Source: an uncultured Peptostreptococcus sp. (GTDB lineage Bacteria; Bacillota; Clostridia; Peptostreptococcales; Peptostreptococcaceae). Taken from it: a stretch of DNA of 38,652 bases. Below, in pieces: positions 32,194-38,652 of this stretch; positions within the stretch are counted from its first letter, which is position 1, and the number at the start of each line of letters is the position of its first letter. The stretch covers positions 1 to 38,652 of the forward strand of contig CAAEUW010000051.1 of assembly GCA_900759325.1 (NCBI GenBank). The letters run 5' to 3'. The position numbers and the translations under genes are program-made. The notes under the pieces are model-generated. The model made no database searches and was not told the DNA's origin. It worked only from the letters and a program-made list of their open reading frames with translations.

Positions 32194-33147
32194 TTACCTA
32201 TTTGTCTCAGCCGCACACTTAGTTAGTACGCTCTGGCTGATTCCTCCCAAAGATACTAAAGATGTAGCACCTCTTAGTACTGACTTGTCACTTCTTTCGC
32301 TAACTAGTACTATTGGGGCATTATTTCTACCGGCTAGAGGCCCACCTGTCAAGGCGTCAACTAGCTTATAGCCATCACTTAGTATGTACTTAAATGGTGT
32401 TTCTCTGTAGAAGATCCTTATAACCTGTGAGTTAGTTAAGTATCTACTAGTACCACTGACTCTTGTAGCACCTAGTGAGCTTACTAGTCTAGATGATATA
32501 GAATCAACACCACCTATAGCATAAACATTCTTTGTAGATTCTGCTATTGATCTCGATGTTTCACTTATACTAGTTCCGTTTGTAAGTAGGATTGGTTCAC
32601 CATCTCTGGCTGCAACTGCAGATATACTCATAGCGTCTGCCTCACCCTTACTTCCGTTAGCTATAAATACCTTGCCAACTGATCCCTTTATATTTAGGAT
32701 TTCATTAGCAACATTATTACTAGTCTCATACCTATTCTGGCCACCTATTCTCTTAACAGAAAATCCACCCTGACTCCTTAGCCTGTTTTCTATATCACTA
32801 CTTATAGAGTTATCAGAACCAATAATATATACCCTCTTAGCTATTTCCATTCTTAGCTGAGTTTCATTAGGTATACTATCCCTGTGTACCAAAAGTATAG
32901 GTGCATTGATTACACCTGCTAAACCACTGGCACTTAAACCATCTGCCAACTTGTTCTTGTCGGCATTTACCAATATTACTGAATCATATAGGCCATACTC
33001 ACCAGCAATACCACTGGCTGTTGCATACCTATCAGTTCCCCTAATCTGCTGTATTTCACTATATGACAGGGCATTGGCAGTTGCCAAGCTACAAGCCAAC
33101 ATAGTAAGTGACAATACTAGAGATCCAAGTCTCTTTTTAAGTTTCAT
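32194..33147 (-). CDS. Secreted protein with three cell-wall-binding-2 repeats
   Basis: 317 aa. Signal peptide 1-27 ending ATANA. The remainder is three PF04122 repeats beginning QQIRGTDRYATA, VKRIGGQNRYET and ATRVSGTSRYLT, each with a VY(A/I)IG-type strand and an ADALS/ADGLS-like loop (the second is changed to ADAMS). There is no extra domain, so, like the protein at 2027-3046, it is a bare wall-anchoring module. It lies directly ahead of the LtaS-type gene, suggesting a shared envelope role; inferred from position only. Ribosome site AGGGGGG. Composition matches the core genome, unlike its AT-rich paralogue. Confidence 0.9.
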   Translation of the reverse strand: MKLKKRLGSLVLSLTMLACSLATANALSYSEIQQIRGTDRYATASGIAGEYGLYDSVILVNADKNKLADGLSASGLAGVINAPILLVHRDSIPNETQLRMEIAKRVYIIGSDNSISSDIENRLRSQGGFSVKRIGGQNRYETSNNVANEILNIKGSVGKVFIANGSKGEADAMSISAVAARDGEPILLTNGTSISETSRSIAESTKNVYAIGGVDSISSRLVSSLGATRVSGTSRYLTNSQVIRIFYRETPFKYILSDGYKLVDALTGGPLAGRNNAPIVLVSERSDKSVLRGATSLVSLGGISQSVLTKCAAETNR

Positions 33148-33175
33148 ATTTTAACCCCCCTATTTCTATTGATAC

Positions 33176-33201
33176 GAAAAGACAGCCATAAAGGCTGTCT
33201 T
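33176..33201 (-). terminator. Terminator after the SCIFF gene
   Basis: A 9-bp stem AAGACAGCC/GGCTGTCTT (33201-33193 with 33187-33179) with a 5-nt loop and a short TTTT-C tail on the minus strand, 15 nt past the SCIFF stop. The following gene starts 29 nt later, so some read-through is likely. Confidence 0.7.
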
Positions 33202-33215
33202 CTACTTTTCGAATA

Positions 33216-33359
33216 CTATCTTTCGCACTCTTGGTTAGCAACTGTACAAGAAGTCTTGCAAGCAGACTGGCAAGAAGTCTGGCATTCACCACATCCGCCC
33301 TTTGCTGCACTTTCCTTTAAAGTAGCCTTTGAAAGAGTTTTTACATGTTTTTTCTCCAT
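33216..33359 (-). CDS. scfA: SCIFF ranthipeptide precursor (six cysteines in forty-five residues)
   Basis: A 47-aa peptide. The leader MEKKHVKTLSKATLKESAAK is followed by a core with six cysteines at 23, 26, 30, 34, 38 and 45, including CGECQTSCQSACKTSC. This is the near-universal clostridial SCIFF peptide, on which a radical SAM SPASM enzyme builds a Cys-to-Thr thioether. The threonine residues at 28, 36 and 39 are candidate acceptors. Ribosome site GGAGGG 7 nt before ATG; extended -10 promoter upstream; terminator downstream. It sits beside yajC as in other Clostridia, but the maturase gene that normally follows is replaced by the cell-wall-binding and LtaS-type genes. The role of the mature peptide is unsettled; quorum-type signalling has been proposed. 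Confidence 0.9.
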   Translation of the reverse strand: MEKKHVKTLSKATLKESAAKGGCGECQTSCQSACKTSCTVANQECER

Positions 33360-33390
33360 GATAATCCCTCCAAAATAATTTTCTTATCTC

Positions 33391-33419
33391 ATTATACCAT
33401 ATACATGGCAAATTGAGTA
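33391..33419 (-). promoter_or_regulatory. Extended -10 promoter of the SCIFF gene
   Basis: On the minus strand, a TATAAT (33396-33391) preceded by TGG makes an extended -10. The -35 (TACTCA, 33419-33414, 17-nt spacer) is weak. It lies between yajC and the precursor and would give separate expression. Confidence 0.55.
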
Positions 33420-33443
33420 GTATTTTTCACATACCTCTTGGTA

Positions 33444-33764
33444 TTACTGTTCTAGCTTTTCTTCAACTTCAACAGCCTCTTCATCCTTAGCTGCCTTTTC
33501 AACAACTCTTCCTATAGCCCATTTTTCAAATGGTACCTTAGTTCTATTTGGACCTAATTCAAGTATAATTCTATCCTCTTCAACCCTTGTTACCTTGGCA
33601 ATTATACCACCAACTGTAATAACTGTGTCACCCTTTTCAATAGAATTTCTCATCTCATTAAGTTTCTTTTCCTTCTGCTTCTGTGGTCTTATTAGTATGA
33701 AATAGAATATTACAAAAATCAATATCCATATACCAATTCCCATAATCATCTGATTCTGTGGCAT
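33444..33764 (-). CDS. yajC: Preprotein translocase subunit YajC
   Basis: 106 aa: one N-terminal membrane segment (about 8-25), the family motif FYFILIRPQKQKEKK, then GDTVITVGGIIAKVTRVEED in the cytoplasmic beta domain, and an acidic tail. A small accessory of the SecDF-YidC complex. secD/secF, which often follow, are not in the window. It lies 55 nt after tgt. Confidence 0.95.
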   Translation of the reverse strand: MPQNQMIMGIGIWILIFVIFYFILIRPQKQKEKKLNEMRNSIEKGDTVITVGGIIAKVTRVEEDRIILELGPNRTKVPFEKWAIGRVVEKAAKDEEAVEVEEKLEQ

Positions 33765-33819
33765 TTTATACCCTCCTTTTATTTAAATCATATATGTTAT
33801 ATTATAAACCATCTAGATA

Positions 33820-34938
33820 TTATTTACCATAATATTTTTCAAAGAAGTCCTTTTTGTAGTCTAAAAGTCTATCCTCCTTGATGGCCTCTCTTACGTTTTC
33901 CATCATCTTTAATAGGAAGTGTAGGTTATGAATTGTAAGAAGCCTAGCCCCTAATATTTCATTACACTTTATCAAGTGTCTTAGGTAGGCCTTGGTGTAA
34001 TTCTTACACGTATAGCAATCACATTCTGGATCTAGGCTTGTAAAGTCCTCAGCATAGGATGCATTTCTAACCACTACCTTGCCCTGGCTTGTCATGGCAG
34101 TGCCATTTCTAGCTATCCTAGTAGGTAAAACACAGTCAAACATGTCTATCCCCCTTAAGACACCCTCTAGTAGGTCATCCGGTGATCCCACCCCCATCAG
34201 ATATCTTGGCTTGTCCTCTGGTAGTAGGGGCACTGTATAATCAAGGACCTCATACATCATATCCTTAGGTTCTCCAACACTTAGTCCCCCTATCGCATAG
34301 CCTGGTAGATCAATTGCTGTAATCTCCTTGGCAGACTGCTCTCTTAGCTCCTTGTACATGCCACCTTGAACTATACCAAACAGGGCCTGCTTTTCAGGAT
34401 ACTTATGAGCTGCCTTACACCTCTCCAGCCACCTAGTTGTCCTTTCTAATGAATTTTTAACATACTGTCTATCCGCTGGGTAAGGTGCACATTCATCAAA
34501 GGCCATAATTATATCAGACCCTAGGGCATTCTGAATCTCTGTTGCCTTCTCAGGTGATAGGAAGTGCTTTGACCCATCAAGGTGGGACCTAAACTCTACT
34601 CCCTCTTCCTTTATCTTCCTTAGTGGTCCAAGACTAAATACCTGGAATCCACCACTATCTGTCAATATTGGCTTATCCCAATTCATAAACTTGTGTAGTC
34701 CACCGGCTCTTTCTATAAGGTCATGGCCTGGCCTCATATATAGGTGGTAGGTATTACTTAAAATTATCTGGGACCCTATTTCCTTTAATTCCTCTGGAGT
34801 CATGGCCTTTACTGTTGCCTGGGTTCCAACTGGCATGAAAATAGGGGTCTCTATTACACCATGCGGTGTATGGAGTCTACCCAATCTTGCACCAGTCTGC
34901 TTACAGGTTTTTATCAATTCATATTTAACTGCGTACAT
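33820..34938 (-). CDS. tgt: Queuine/preQ1 tRNA-guanine transglycosylase
   Basis: Exchanges G34 for preQ1 in GUN-anticodon tRNAs. 372 aa: TIM-barrel with DSGGFQVFSLG (first aspartate near residue 93), GIVQGG, the catalytic Asp region MFDCVLPTRIARNGTA, and the zinc site CDCYTCKNYTKAYLRHL near the C-terminus. AAAGGAA before ATG. It follows queA by 64 nt; the pair carries out consecutive steps of queuosine formation. Confidence 0.97.
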   Translation of the reverse strand: MYAVKYELIKTCKQTGARLGRLHTPHGVIETPIFMPVGTQATVKAMTPEELKEIGSQIILSNTYHLYMRPGHDLIERAGGLHKFMNWDKPILTDSGGFQVFSLGPLRKIKEEGVEFRSHLDGSKHFLSPEKATEIQNALGSDIIMAFDECAPYPADRQYVKNSLERTTRWLERCKAAHKYPEKQALFGIVQGGMYKELREQSAKEITAIDLPGYAIGGLSVGEPKDMMYEVLDYTVPLLPEDKPRYLMGVGSPDDLLEGVLRGIDMFDCVLPTRIARNGTAMTSQGKVVVRNASYAEDFTSLDPECDCYTCKNYTKAYLRHLIKCNEILGARLLTIHNLHFLLKMMENVREAIKEDRLLDYKKDFFEKYYGK

Positions 34939-35002
34939 ATATTTCCTTTCATAGTCTTACTATTTCAATATCTTTTACATGTCTTTGAACTTACAATCCT
35001 AC

Positions 35003-36028
35003 TTATTTTAGGAACATTGCGTCACCAAAGCTAAAGAACCTATATTTTTCCTCTACAGCTGTCCCATAGGCCCTTAATATATTCTCCTTACTTGATAGGG
35101 CACTTACCAGCATTATCAGGGTCGATTCTGGTAGGTGGAAGTTGGTGATTAGGTTGTCACATACCTTGAACTTGTAGCCTGGATAAATAAATATATCTGT
35201 CCAGTCGCTCTTAGCTTCTAGGCTTCCATCCTCTTTTGCGGCAGACTCTATAGTTCTACAGCTGGTAGTACCCACACATATAATCCTCTTTGACTTGAAT
35301 CTTGCCTCATTGATTATATCTGCTGCCTCTTGACTTACCATATAAAATTCCGAGTGCATCTTGTGCTTACCTACATCGTCAACCTTTACTGGTCTAAAGG
35401 TACCTAGCCCAACATGCAGGGTTACAAAGGCTGTTTTTACTCCCTTGGCCCTAATCTGGTCAAGTAGCTGGTCTGTAAAATGTAGACCTGCTGTGGGTGC
35501 TGCAGCCGATCCATTATGCTTTGAATATACAGTCTGATACCTATCCTTATCCTCTAGCTTTTCTGTTATATATGGCGGAAGTGGCATATTACCTAGCTCG
35601 TCCAGAATTTCCTCAAATATACCATTATAGTCAAACTTGACCAACCTTGATCCATCTACAAGTATATCTACTACCTCGGCAAATAGCTTGCCTCCACCAA
35701 AGGAAAATTTTGCTCCTATTTTGGCTCTTTTACCTGGTTTTACAAGAGTCTCCCAACTATCATCCTCATTTCTTTTCAATAGTAAAAACTCGATCTTTCC
35801 ACCAGTCCCAACCTTCTCACCTATTAGCCTGGCAGGGATTACCCTAGTATCATTTAAAACTAGGCAGTCCCCCTCTTCTAGATAATCTATAATATCCTTA
35901 AAAACCCTGTGCTCTATATGGCCTGTCTTCTTATCAACAACCATCAACCTTGAGCTTGACCTATCCTCTATTGGAACCTGCGCAATCAGCTCTTCTGGTA
36001 GGTCGTATTTAAAATCACTGGTCTTCAT
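35003..36028 (-). CDS. queA: S-adenosylmethionine:tRNA ribosyltransferase-isomerase
   Basis: Adds the epoxycyclopentanediol moiety to preQ1 in tRNA, using the ribose of SAM. 341 aa, full length. Family signatures: the N-terminal DFKYDLPEELIAQ, GSAAAPTAGLHFT, HVGLGTFRPV and the C-terminal NLITNFHLPESTLIML. Starts behind GAGGTGAG. It lies 15 nt after ruvB in the classic ruvAB-queA-tgt-yajC order. Confidence 0.97.
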   Translation of the reverse strand: MKTSDFKYDLPEELIAQVPIEDRSSSRLMVVDKKTGHIEHRVFKDIIDYLEEGDCLVLNDTRVIPARLIGEKVGTGGKIEFLLLKRNEDDSWETLVKPGKRAKIGAKFSFGGGKLFAEVVDILVDGSRLVKFDYNGIFEEILDELGNMPLPPYITEKLEDKDRYQTVYSKHNGSAAAPTAGLHFTDQLLDQIRAKGVKTAFVTLHVGLGTFRPVKVDDVGKHKMHSEFYMVSQEAADIINEARFKSKRIICVGTTSCRTIESAAKEDGSLEAKSDWTDIFIYPGYKFKVCDNLITNFHLPESTLIMLVSALSSKENILRAYGTAVEEKYRFFSFGDAMFLK

Positions 36029-36043
36029 ATCTCACCTCAATTA

Positions 36044-37054
36044 CTATTTCTTCTTTTCCTCATATGGTATACCCAAATGCTGGTAGGCCATTGGCATGGC
36101 TATTCTACCCCTAGGCGCCCTATTAATGAAGCCTAGCTGTAGTAGGTAGGGCTCATATACATCTTCAATAGTATTCCTATCCTCTCCTATAGATGCAGCA
36201 AGGGTATCTAGACCTACAGGCCCCCCATTAAACTTTTCTATTATTGTCATTAAAAGTTTCTTATCAACAAAATCTAGACCTAAGGAGTCCACTCCTAGTA
36301 ACTCTAGGGCAGCCTGGGCCACCTGGTCTGTAATATGACCGTCCGCCTTGACCTGGGCAAAGTCCCTAACCCTCTTTAGTAATCTATTTGCTATTCTAGG
36401 TGTACCCCTAGACCTTCTTGCAATCTCAACTGCACCGTCATCCATAATCCCTGCATTTAATATGCCAGATGACCTTCGCACTATCTCAGCTAACTCATCT
36501 TCCTTATAGTAGTCTAGCTTACAAATAACACCAAACCTATCCCTAAGCGGATTTGTCAACATACCTGCCCTGGTTGTAGCCCCAATAAGGGTAAACTTAG
36601 GTAGGTCTAGCCTAATGCTCCTGGCAGACGGTCCCTTACCTATAATAATATCTAGACAAAAGTCCTCCATAGCTGGATATAGGACCTCTTCCACGCTCCT
36701 ATTAATCCTGTGAATCTCATCTATAAACAGGACGTCATTTTCCTGTAAATTTGTTAAAATAGCAGCCAAATCTCCAGCCCTTTCTATGGCTGGGCCAGAT
36801 GTAATCCTTAGGTTAACACCCATTTCATTCGCTATTATACTAGCAAGTGTTGTCTTACCAAGTCCAGGAGGTCCATAAAGTAATACATGGTCCAGAGACT
36901 CGCTCCTCGATTTTGCAGCATCTATAAATATCCTTAGCTGTTCCTTTGACTTCTCCTGTCCCAAATACTCATCTAGGGACTTGGGTCTTAAACTGTTTTC
37001 TATATCAAAATCTTCTTCCTTCATACTGGAAGTAATTATACGTTCTTCATCCAT
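36044..37054 (-). CDS. ruvB: Holliday junction helicase motor RuvB
   Basis: The hexameric AAA+ motor that drives branch migration with RuvA. 336 aa: Walker A GPPGLGKT (61-68), Walker B VLFIDEIHR (about 112), sensor LIGATTRAGML, arginine-finger region, and the C-terminal winged helix ending GRIAMPMAYQHLG. Starts behind GGAGG, 15 nt after ruvA. Confidence 0.98.
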   Translation of the reverse strand: MDEERIITSSMKEEDFDIENSLRPKSLDEYLGQEKSKEQLRIFIDAAKSRSESLDHVLLYGPPGLGKTTLASIIANEMGVNLRITSGPAIERAGDLAAILTNLQENDVLFIDEIHRINRSVEEVLYPAMEDFCLDIIIGKGPSARSIRLDLPKFTLIGATTRAGMLTNPLRDRFGVICKLDYYKEDELAEIVRRSSGILNAGIMDDGAVEIARRSRGTPRIANRLLKRVRDFAQVKADGHITDQVAQAALELLGVDSLGLDFVDKKLLMTIIEKFNGGPVGLDTLAASIGEDRNTIEDVYEPYLLQLGFINRAPRGRIAMPMAYQHLGIPYEEKKK

Positions 37055-37069
37055 ACCCTCTACCTCCTA

Positions 37070-37681
37070 TTAGAATTTGAAGTTTGTCTTCAAAATATAT
37101 TCTAGGGCCTTCTTAACTATATCCTCAACACCCATACCTGGTTGCTTGACAAAGTCTACAGCCACCTTCGATTCCTGACCGGTATAGCCTAGGGCAACTA
37201 GGGCATCAATAGCCTCTCCATCACTAGTAGTTGGTATCGACATAGCTGGTTTTCCTCCCAGGTCTTCCCCACTTATATTTAGCTTACCTAGCTTGTCCTT
37301 AAGCTCTAATACCATTCTCTCTGCAGTCTTCTTTCCAACCCCCGGAGCCTTTGATAGGGTCTTGGTATCAGAAGTCGAAATATATAGGTGGATCTGGGAC
37401 GGTGTAGCAAAGGAAAGAATAGCCAGTCCTAGCTTTGTTCCTATCTTTGACACTGATGTTAATAGATTAAACATATCTAGCTCTTCTTTAGAATAAAAAC
37501 CACAAAGGCTAATATCATCCTCCCTAACTATCATCTTTGTATACATCTTAGTCCTGTCACCTTCACTTAACTGGGACAGGGTATTGCTAGAAGCATTTAA
37601 CTTATAGCCTATTTCATTGTTTTCAATTAGCACATAGTCAATTCCTATATCTTCAACTGTGCCCTTAATATATCCAATCAT
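37070..37681 (-). CDS. ruvA: Holliday junction DNA-binding subunit RuvA
   Basis: Tetramer that grips the four-way junction and loads RuvB. 203 aa: OB domain (MIGYIKGTVEDIGIDYVLIE), helix-hairpin-helix motifs including ALSKAPGVGKKTAERMVLEL-like sequence in the middle domain, and a C-terminal RuvB-binding domain (EAIDALVALGYTGQE). It lies 17 nt after ruvC. Confidence 0.96.
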   Translation of the reverse strand: MIGYIKGTVEDIGIDYVLIENNEIGYKLNASSNTLSQLSEGDRTKMYTKMIVREDDISLCGFYSKEELDMFNLLTSVSKIGTKLGLAILSFATPSQIHLYISTSDTKTLSKAPGVGKKTAERMVLELKDKLGKLNISGEDLGGKPAMSIPTTSDGEAIDALVALGYTGQESKVAVDFVKQPGMGVEDIVKKALEYILKTNFKF

Positions 37682-37698
37682 TTATACCACTCCTATTT

Positions 37699-38193
37699 TT
37701 AAAACCTACTCAATTCCTTACCCATCCTGTTAGAATGCGCATGACAGATAGCCACAGCCAGGGCATCAGCGACGTCATCTGGCTTTGGTATTTCCTTTAG
37801 ACTCAAGAAAGAGGTCACCATTTTCTGCACCTGAGACTTGTCGGCCCTTCCGTAGCCACATACGCCCTGCTTTACCTGTAGGGGTGTATACTCATAAGTC
37901 GGCTTTGCATGATGCTGACAGGATAGGAGTATAACCCCCCTAGCCTGGGCTACTGTAATGGCCGTCTTAACATTTTTATTGAAGAAAAGTTCTTCTATAC
38001 CAACTTCATCAATATCATACATATGAAAGAGCTGGTTCATACCCTTGTATATCCTCTCCAGCCTCTCCACAGTACTCATACCTGCTGGAGTTGTTATAGC
38101 CCCGTAGTCTATTGTCCTGAATTTGTTATTTTTATATTCAACCAAGCCATAGCCAATAATAGCCAGACCTGGGTCTATTCCCAAAATTATCAT
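37699..38193 (-). CDS. ruvC: Holliday junction resolvase RuvC
   Basis: Cuts Holliday junctions symmetrically. 164 aa, RNase H fold: Asp7 in ILGIDPGLA, the catalytic glutamate in VGIEELFFNKN, and the C-terminal acidic pair in DVADALAVAICHA. First gene of the ruvCAB-queA-tgt-yajC unit. Ribosome site GGGAAGG; promoter at 38240-38268. Confidence 0.97.
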   Translation of the reverse strand: MIILGIDPGLAIIGYGLVEYKNNKFRTIDYGAITTPAGMSTVERLERIYKGMNQLFHMYDIDEVGIEELFFNKNVKTAITVAQARGVILLSCQHHAKPTYEYTPLQVKQGVCGYGRADKSQVQKMVTSFLSLKEIPKPDDVADALAVAICHAHSNRMGKELSRF

Positions 38194-38239
38194 AATACCT
38201 TCCCTTTAGTTTATTTCTACCTATTATGCATTACATTTA

Positions 38240-38268
38240 ATTTTAACACATATGAAAAGATATAACAA
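38240..38268 (-). promoter_or_regulatory. Promoter of the ruvC operon
   Basis: On the minus strand, TTGTTA (38268-38263), 17 nt, TAAAAT (38245-38240), about 46 nt before ruvC. No LexA/DinR-like operator was recognised near it. Confidence 0.55.
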
Positions 38269-38322
38269 TTTGATTTGGTACAATATTTTTTTCTAGAAAT
38301 TCTACACTTTTTCCTTTTAAAA

Positions 38323-38331
38323 TGTTATAAT
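38323..38331 (+). promoter_or_regulatory. Extended -10 promoter, divergent from ruvC
   Basis: TG-T-TATAAT gives a consensus extended -10 without a good -35. It would transcribe across the three 33-bp repeats into the ORF at 38490. Confidence 0.4.
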
Positions 38332-38363
38332 ATAATTACTATTCCTAATCAATATATTAATCA

Positions 38364-38462
38364 CTTGTCAATAATGTATAGTCGATGATTTTAATCCTTG
38401 TCTATAGTTCGTAGCCAATGATTTTAACCCTTGTCAATATGTAAAAGTCAATGATATTATAT
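38364..38462 (+). repeat. Three tandem 33-bp imperfect direct repeats
   Basis: Units at 38364-38396, 38397-38429 and 38430-38462, each opening CTTGTC and sharing a TCGATGATTTTAA-like second half (CCAATGATTTTAA, TCAATGATATTAT). The units abut without spacers. Each places TTGTC(A/T) 18 nt ahead of a T/A-rich hexamer; in the third this becomes TTGTCA-18-TATTAT (38431-38460), a plausible promoter. They lie just before a short ORF. Candidates are repeated operator sites or a duplicated promoter. Confidence 0.65.
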
Positions 38463-38489
38463 AAATTTTTAACACTATAGGAGGCTACC

Positions 38490-38576
38490 ATGGAAATTAT
38501 TCAACTCAGTAACAGACTTGTAGAATACAGAAAAAGCAACAATATGACTATTAAAGAATGGTTCTTTGTCAACTAG
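38490..38576 (+). CDS. 28-codon ORF: leader peptide or truncated HTH protein
   Basis: Strong ribosome site AGGAGG (38479-38484), 5 nt before ATG. The peptide begins MEIIQLSNRLVEYRKSNN, reminiscent of the first helix of an XRE-type helix-turn-helix protein, then ends KEWFFVN and a TAG. The other two frames do not continue an HTH. A strong terminator starts 30 nt later. Either a truncated regulator gene or a short leader peptide (Trp-Phe-Phe near the end) of an attenuator for a gene beyond the window. The amino-acid bias is much weaker than in the tyrS leader. Confidence 0.45.
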   Translation: MEIIQLSNRLVEYRKSNNMTIKEWFFVN

Positions 38577-38605
38577 CGTTGATGAATAAAATCCGAAATT
38601 TATGC

Positions 38606-38650
38606 GACAGCATCTTGGATACATATAGTATCCTTGATGTTGTCTTTTTT
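38606..38650 (+). terminator. Strong intrinsic terminator at the right edge
   Basis: A 17-nt stem (38606-38622 with 38628-38644) with two mismatches and one G-U, a 5-nt loop, then six T (38645-38650). A weak competing helix 38591-38596 with 38615-38620 exists. Confidence 0.88.
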
Positions 38651-38652
38651 CT

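Noticed and set aside
38364..38462. CRISPR array
   Set aside because: The 33-bp units are directly adjacent with no spacers, only three in number and imperfect. No cas genes are nearby.
38490..38650. Complete XRE-family repressor gene running off the window
   Set aside because: The frame stops after 28 codons, the other frames give no HTH continuation, and a strong terminator follows, so at most a truncated start is present.

Overview
The window looks like chromosome of a low-GC Gram-positive anaerobe of the Clostridia, most likely Peptostreptococcaceae. The evidence is the set of neighbours: a SCIFF ranthipeptide precursor beside yajC, two proteins with triple cell-wall-binding-2 repeats, pyruvate phosphate dikinase with its DUF299 regulator and a CcpN-like HTH-CBS protein, and smc-ftsY-ylxM-ffh. 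Codon use is rich in ATA, CTA and AGG. Family level is an inference; I cannot name the species.

Layout. Nearly everything is on the minus strand. On the plus strand are tyrS with its leader (200-1867) and a short ORF at the right edge (38490-38576). Read in the direction of transcription, from right to left, the minus-strand units are: ruvC-ruvA-ruvB-queA-tgt-yajC (38193-33444); the SCIFF precursor, then a cell-wall-binding protein, an LtaS-type sulfatase, ktrB-ktrA and a TrmH-family methyltransferase (33359-27296); ccpN-like, yqfL-like and ppdK (27010-22848); a phosphohexomutase (22633-20939); efp (20868-20308); rnc, an Elp3-like radical SAM gene, smc and ftsY (20235-13582); a two-gene Gabija-type defence module (12948-9024); ylxM-ffh-rpsP-khpA, an internal terminator, then rimM-trmD and a Gate-domain membrane protein (8664-3850); and an AT-rich accessory patch with a broken secreted-protein gene and a cell-wall-binding protein (3412-2027), bracketed by two inverted copies of a ~98-bp repeat.

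Main points. (1) tyrS has no T-box. It has a strong promoter, a 26-codon ORF with Tyr-Val-Tyr-Tyr-Tyr near its end, and a set of mutually exclusive helices ending in an intrinsic terminator. This is the architecture of a ribosome-dependent tyrosine attenuator, unusual for a Firmicute. (2) An OLD-type ATPase/TOPRIM nuclease plus a UvrD-like helicase (Gabija) sits between ftsY and ylxM, genes normally adjacent in this lineage. It is flanked by an exact 17-bp direct repeat and a 19-bp inverted repeat. (3) The SCIFF precursor is present but its usual radical-SAM maturase is not next to it. (4) The right edge has three tandem 33-bp repeats before a 28-codon ORF and a strong terminator. (5) The ffh-rpsP-rimM-trmD operon has a terminator overlapping the khpA stop codon, and a transporter-like gene where rplS normally lies.

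Most of the rest is core housekeeping: SRP targeting, chromosome segregation, Holliday junction processing, queuosine tRNA modification, protein export, PEP/pyruvate metabolism and potassium uptake. No tRNA, rRNA, CRISPR array, transposase or integrase was seen.
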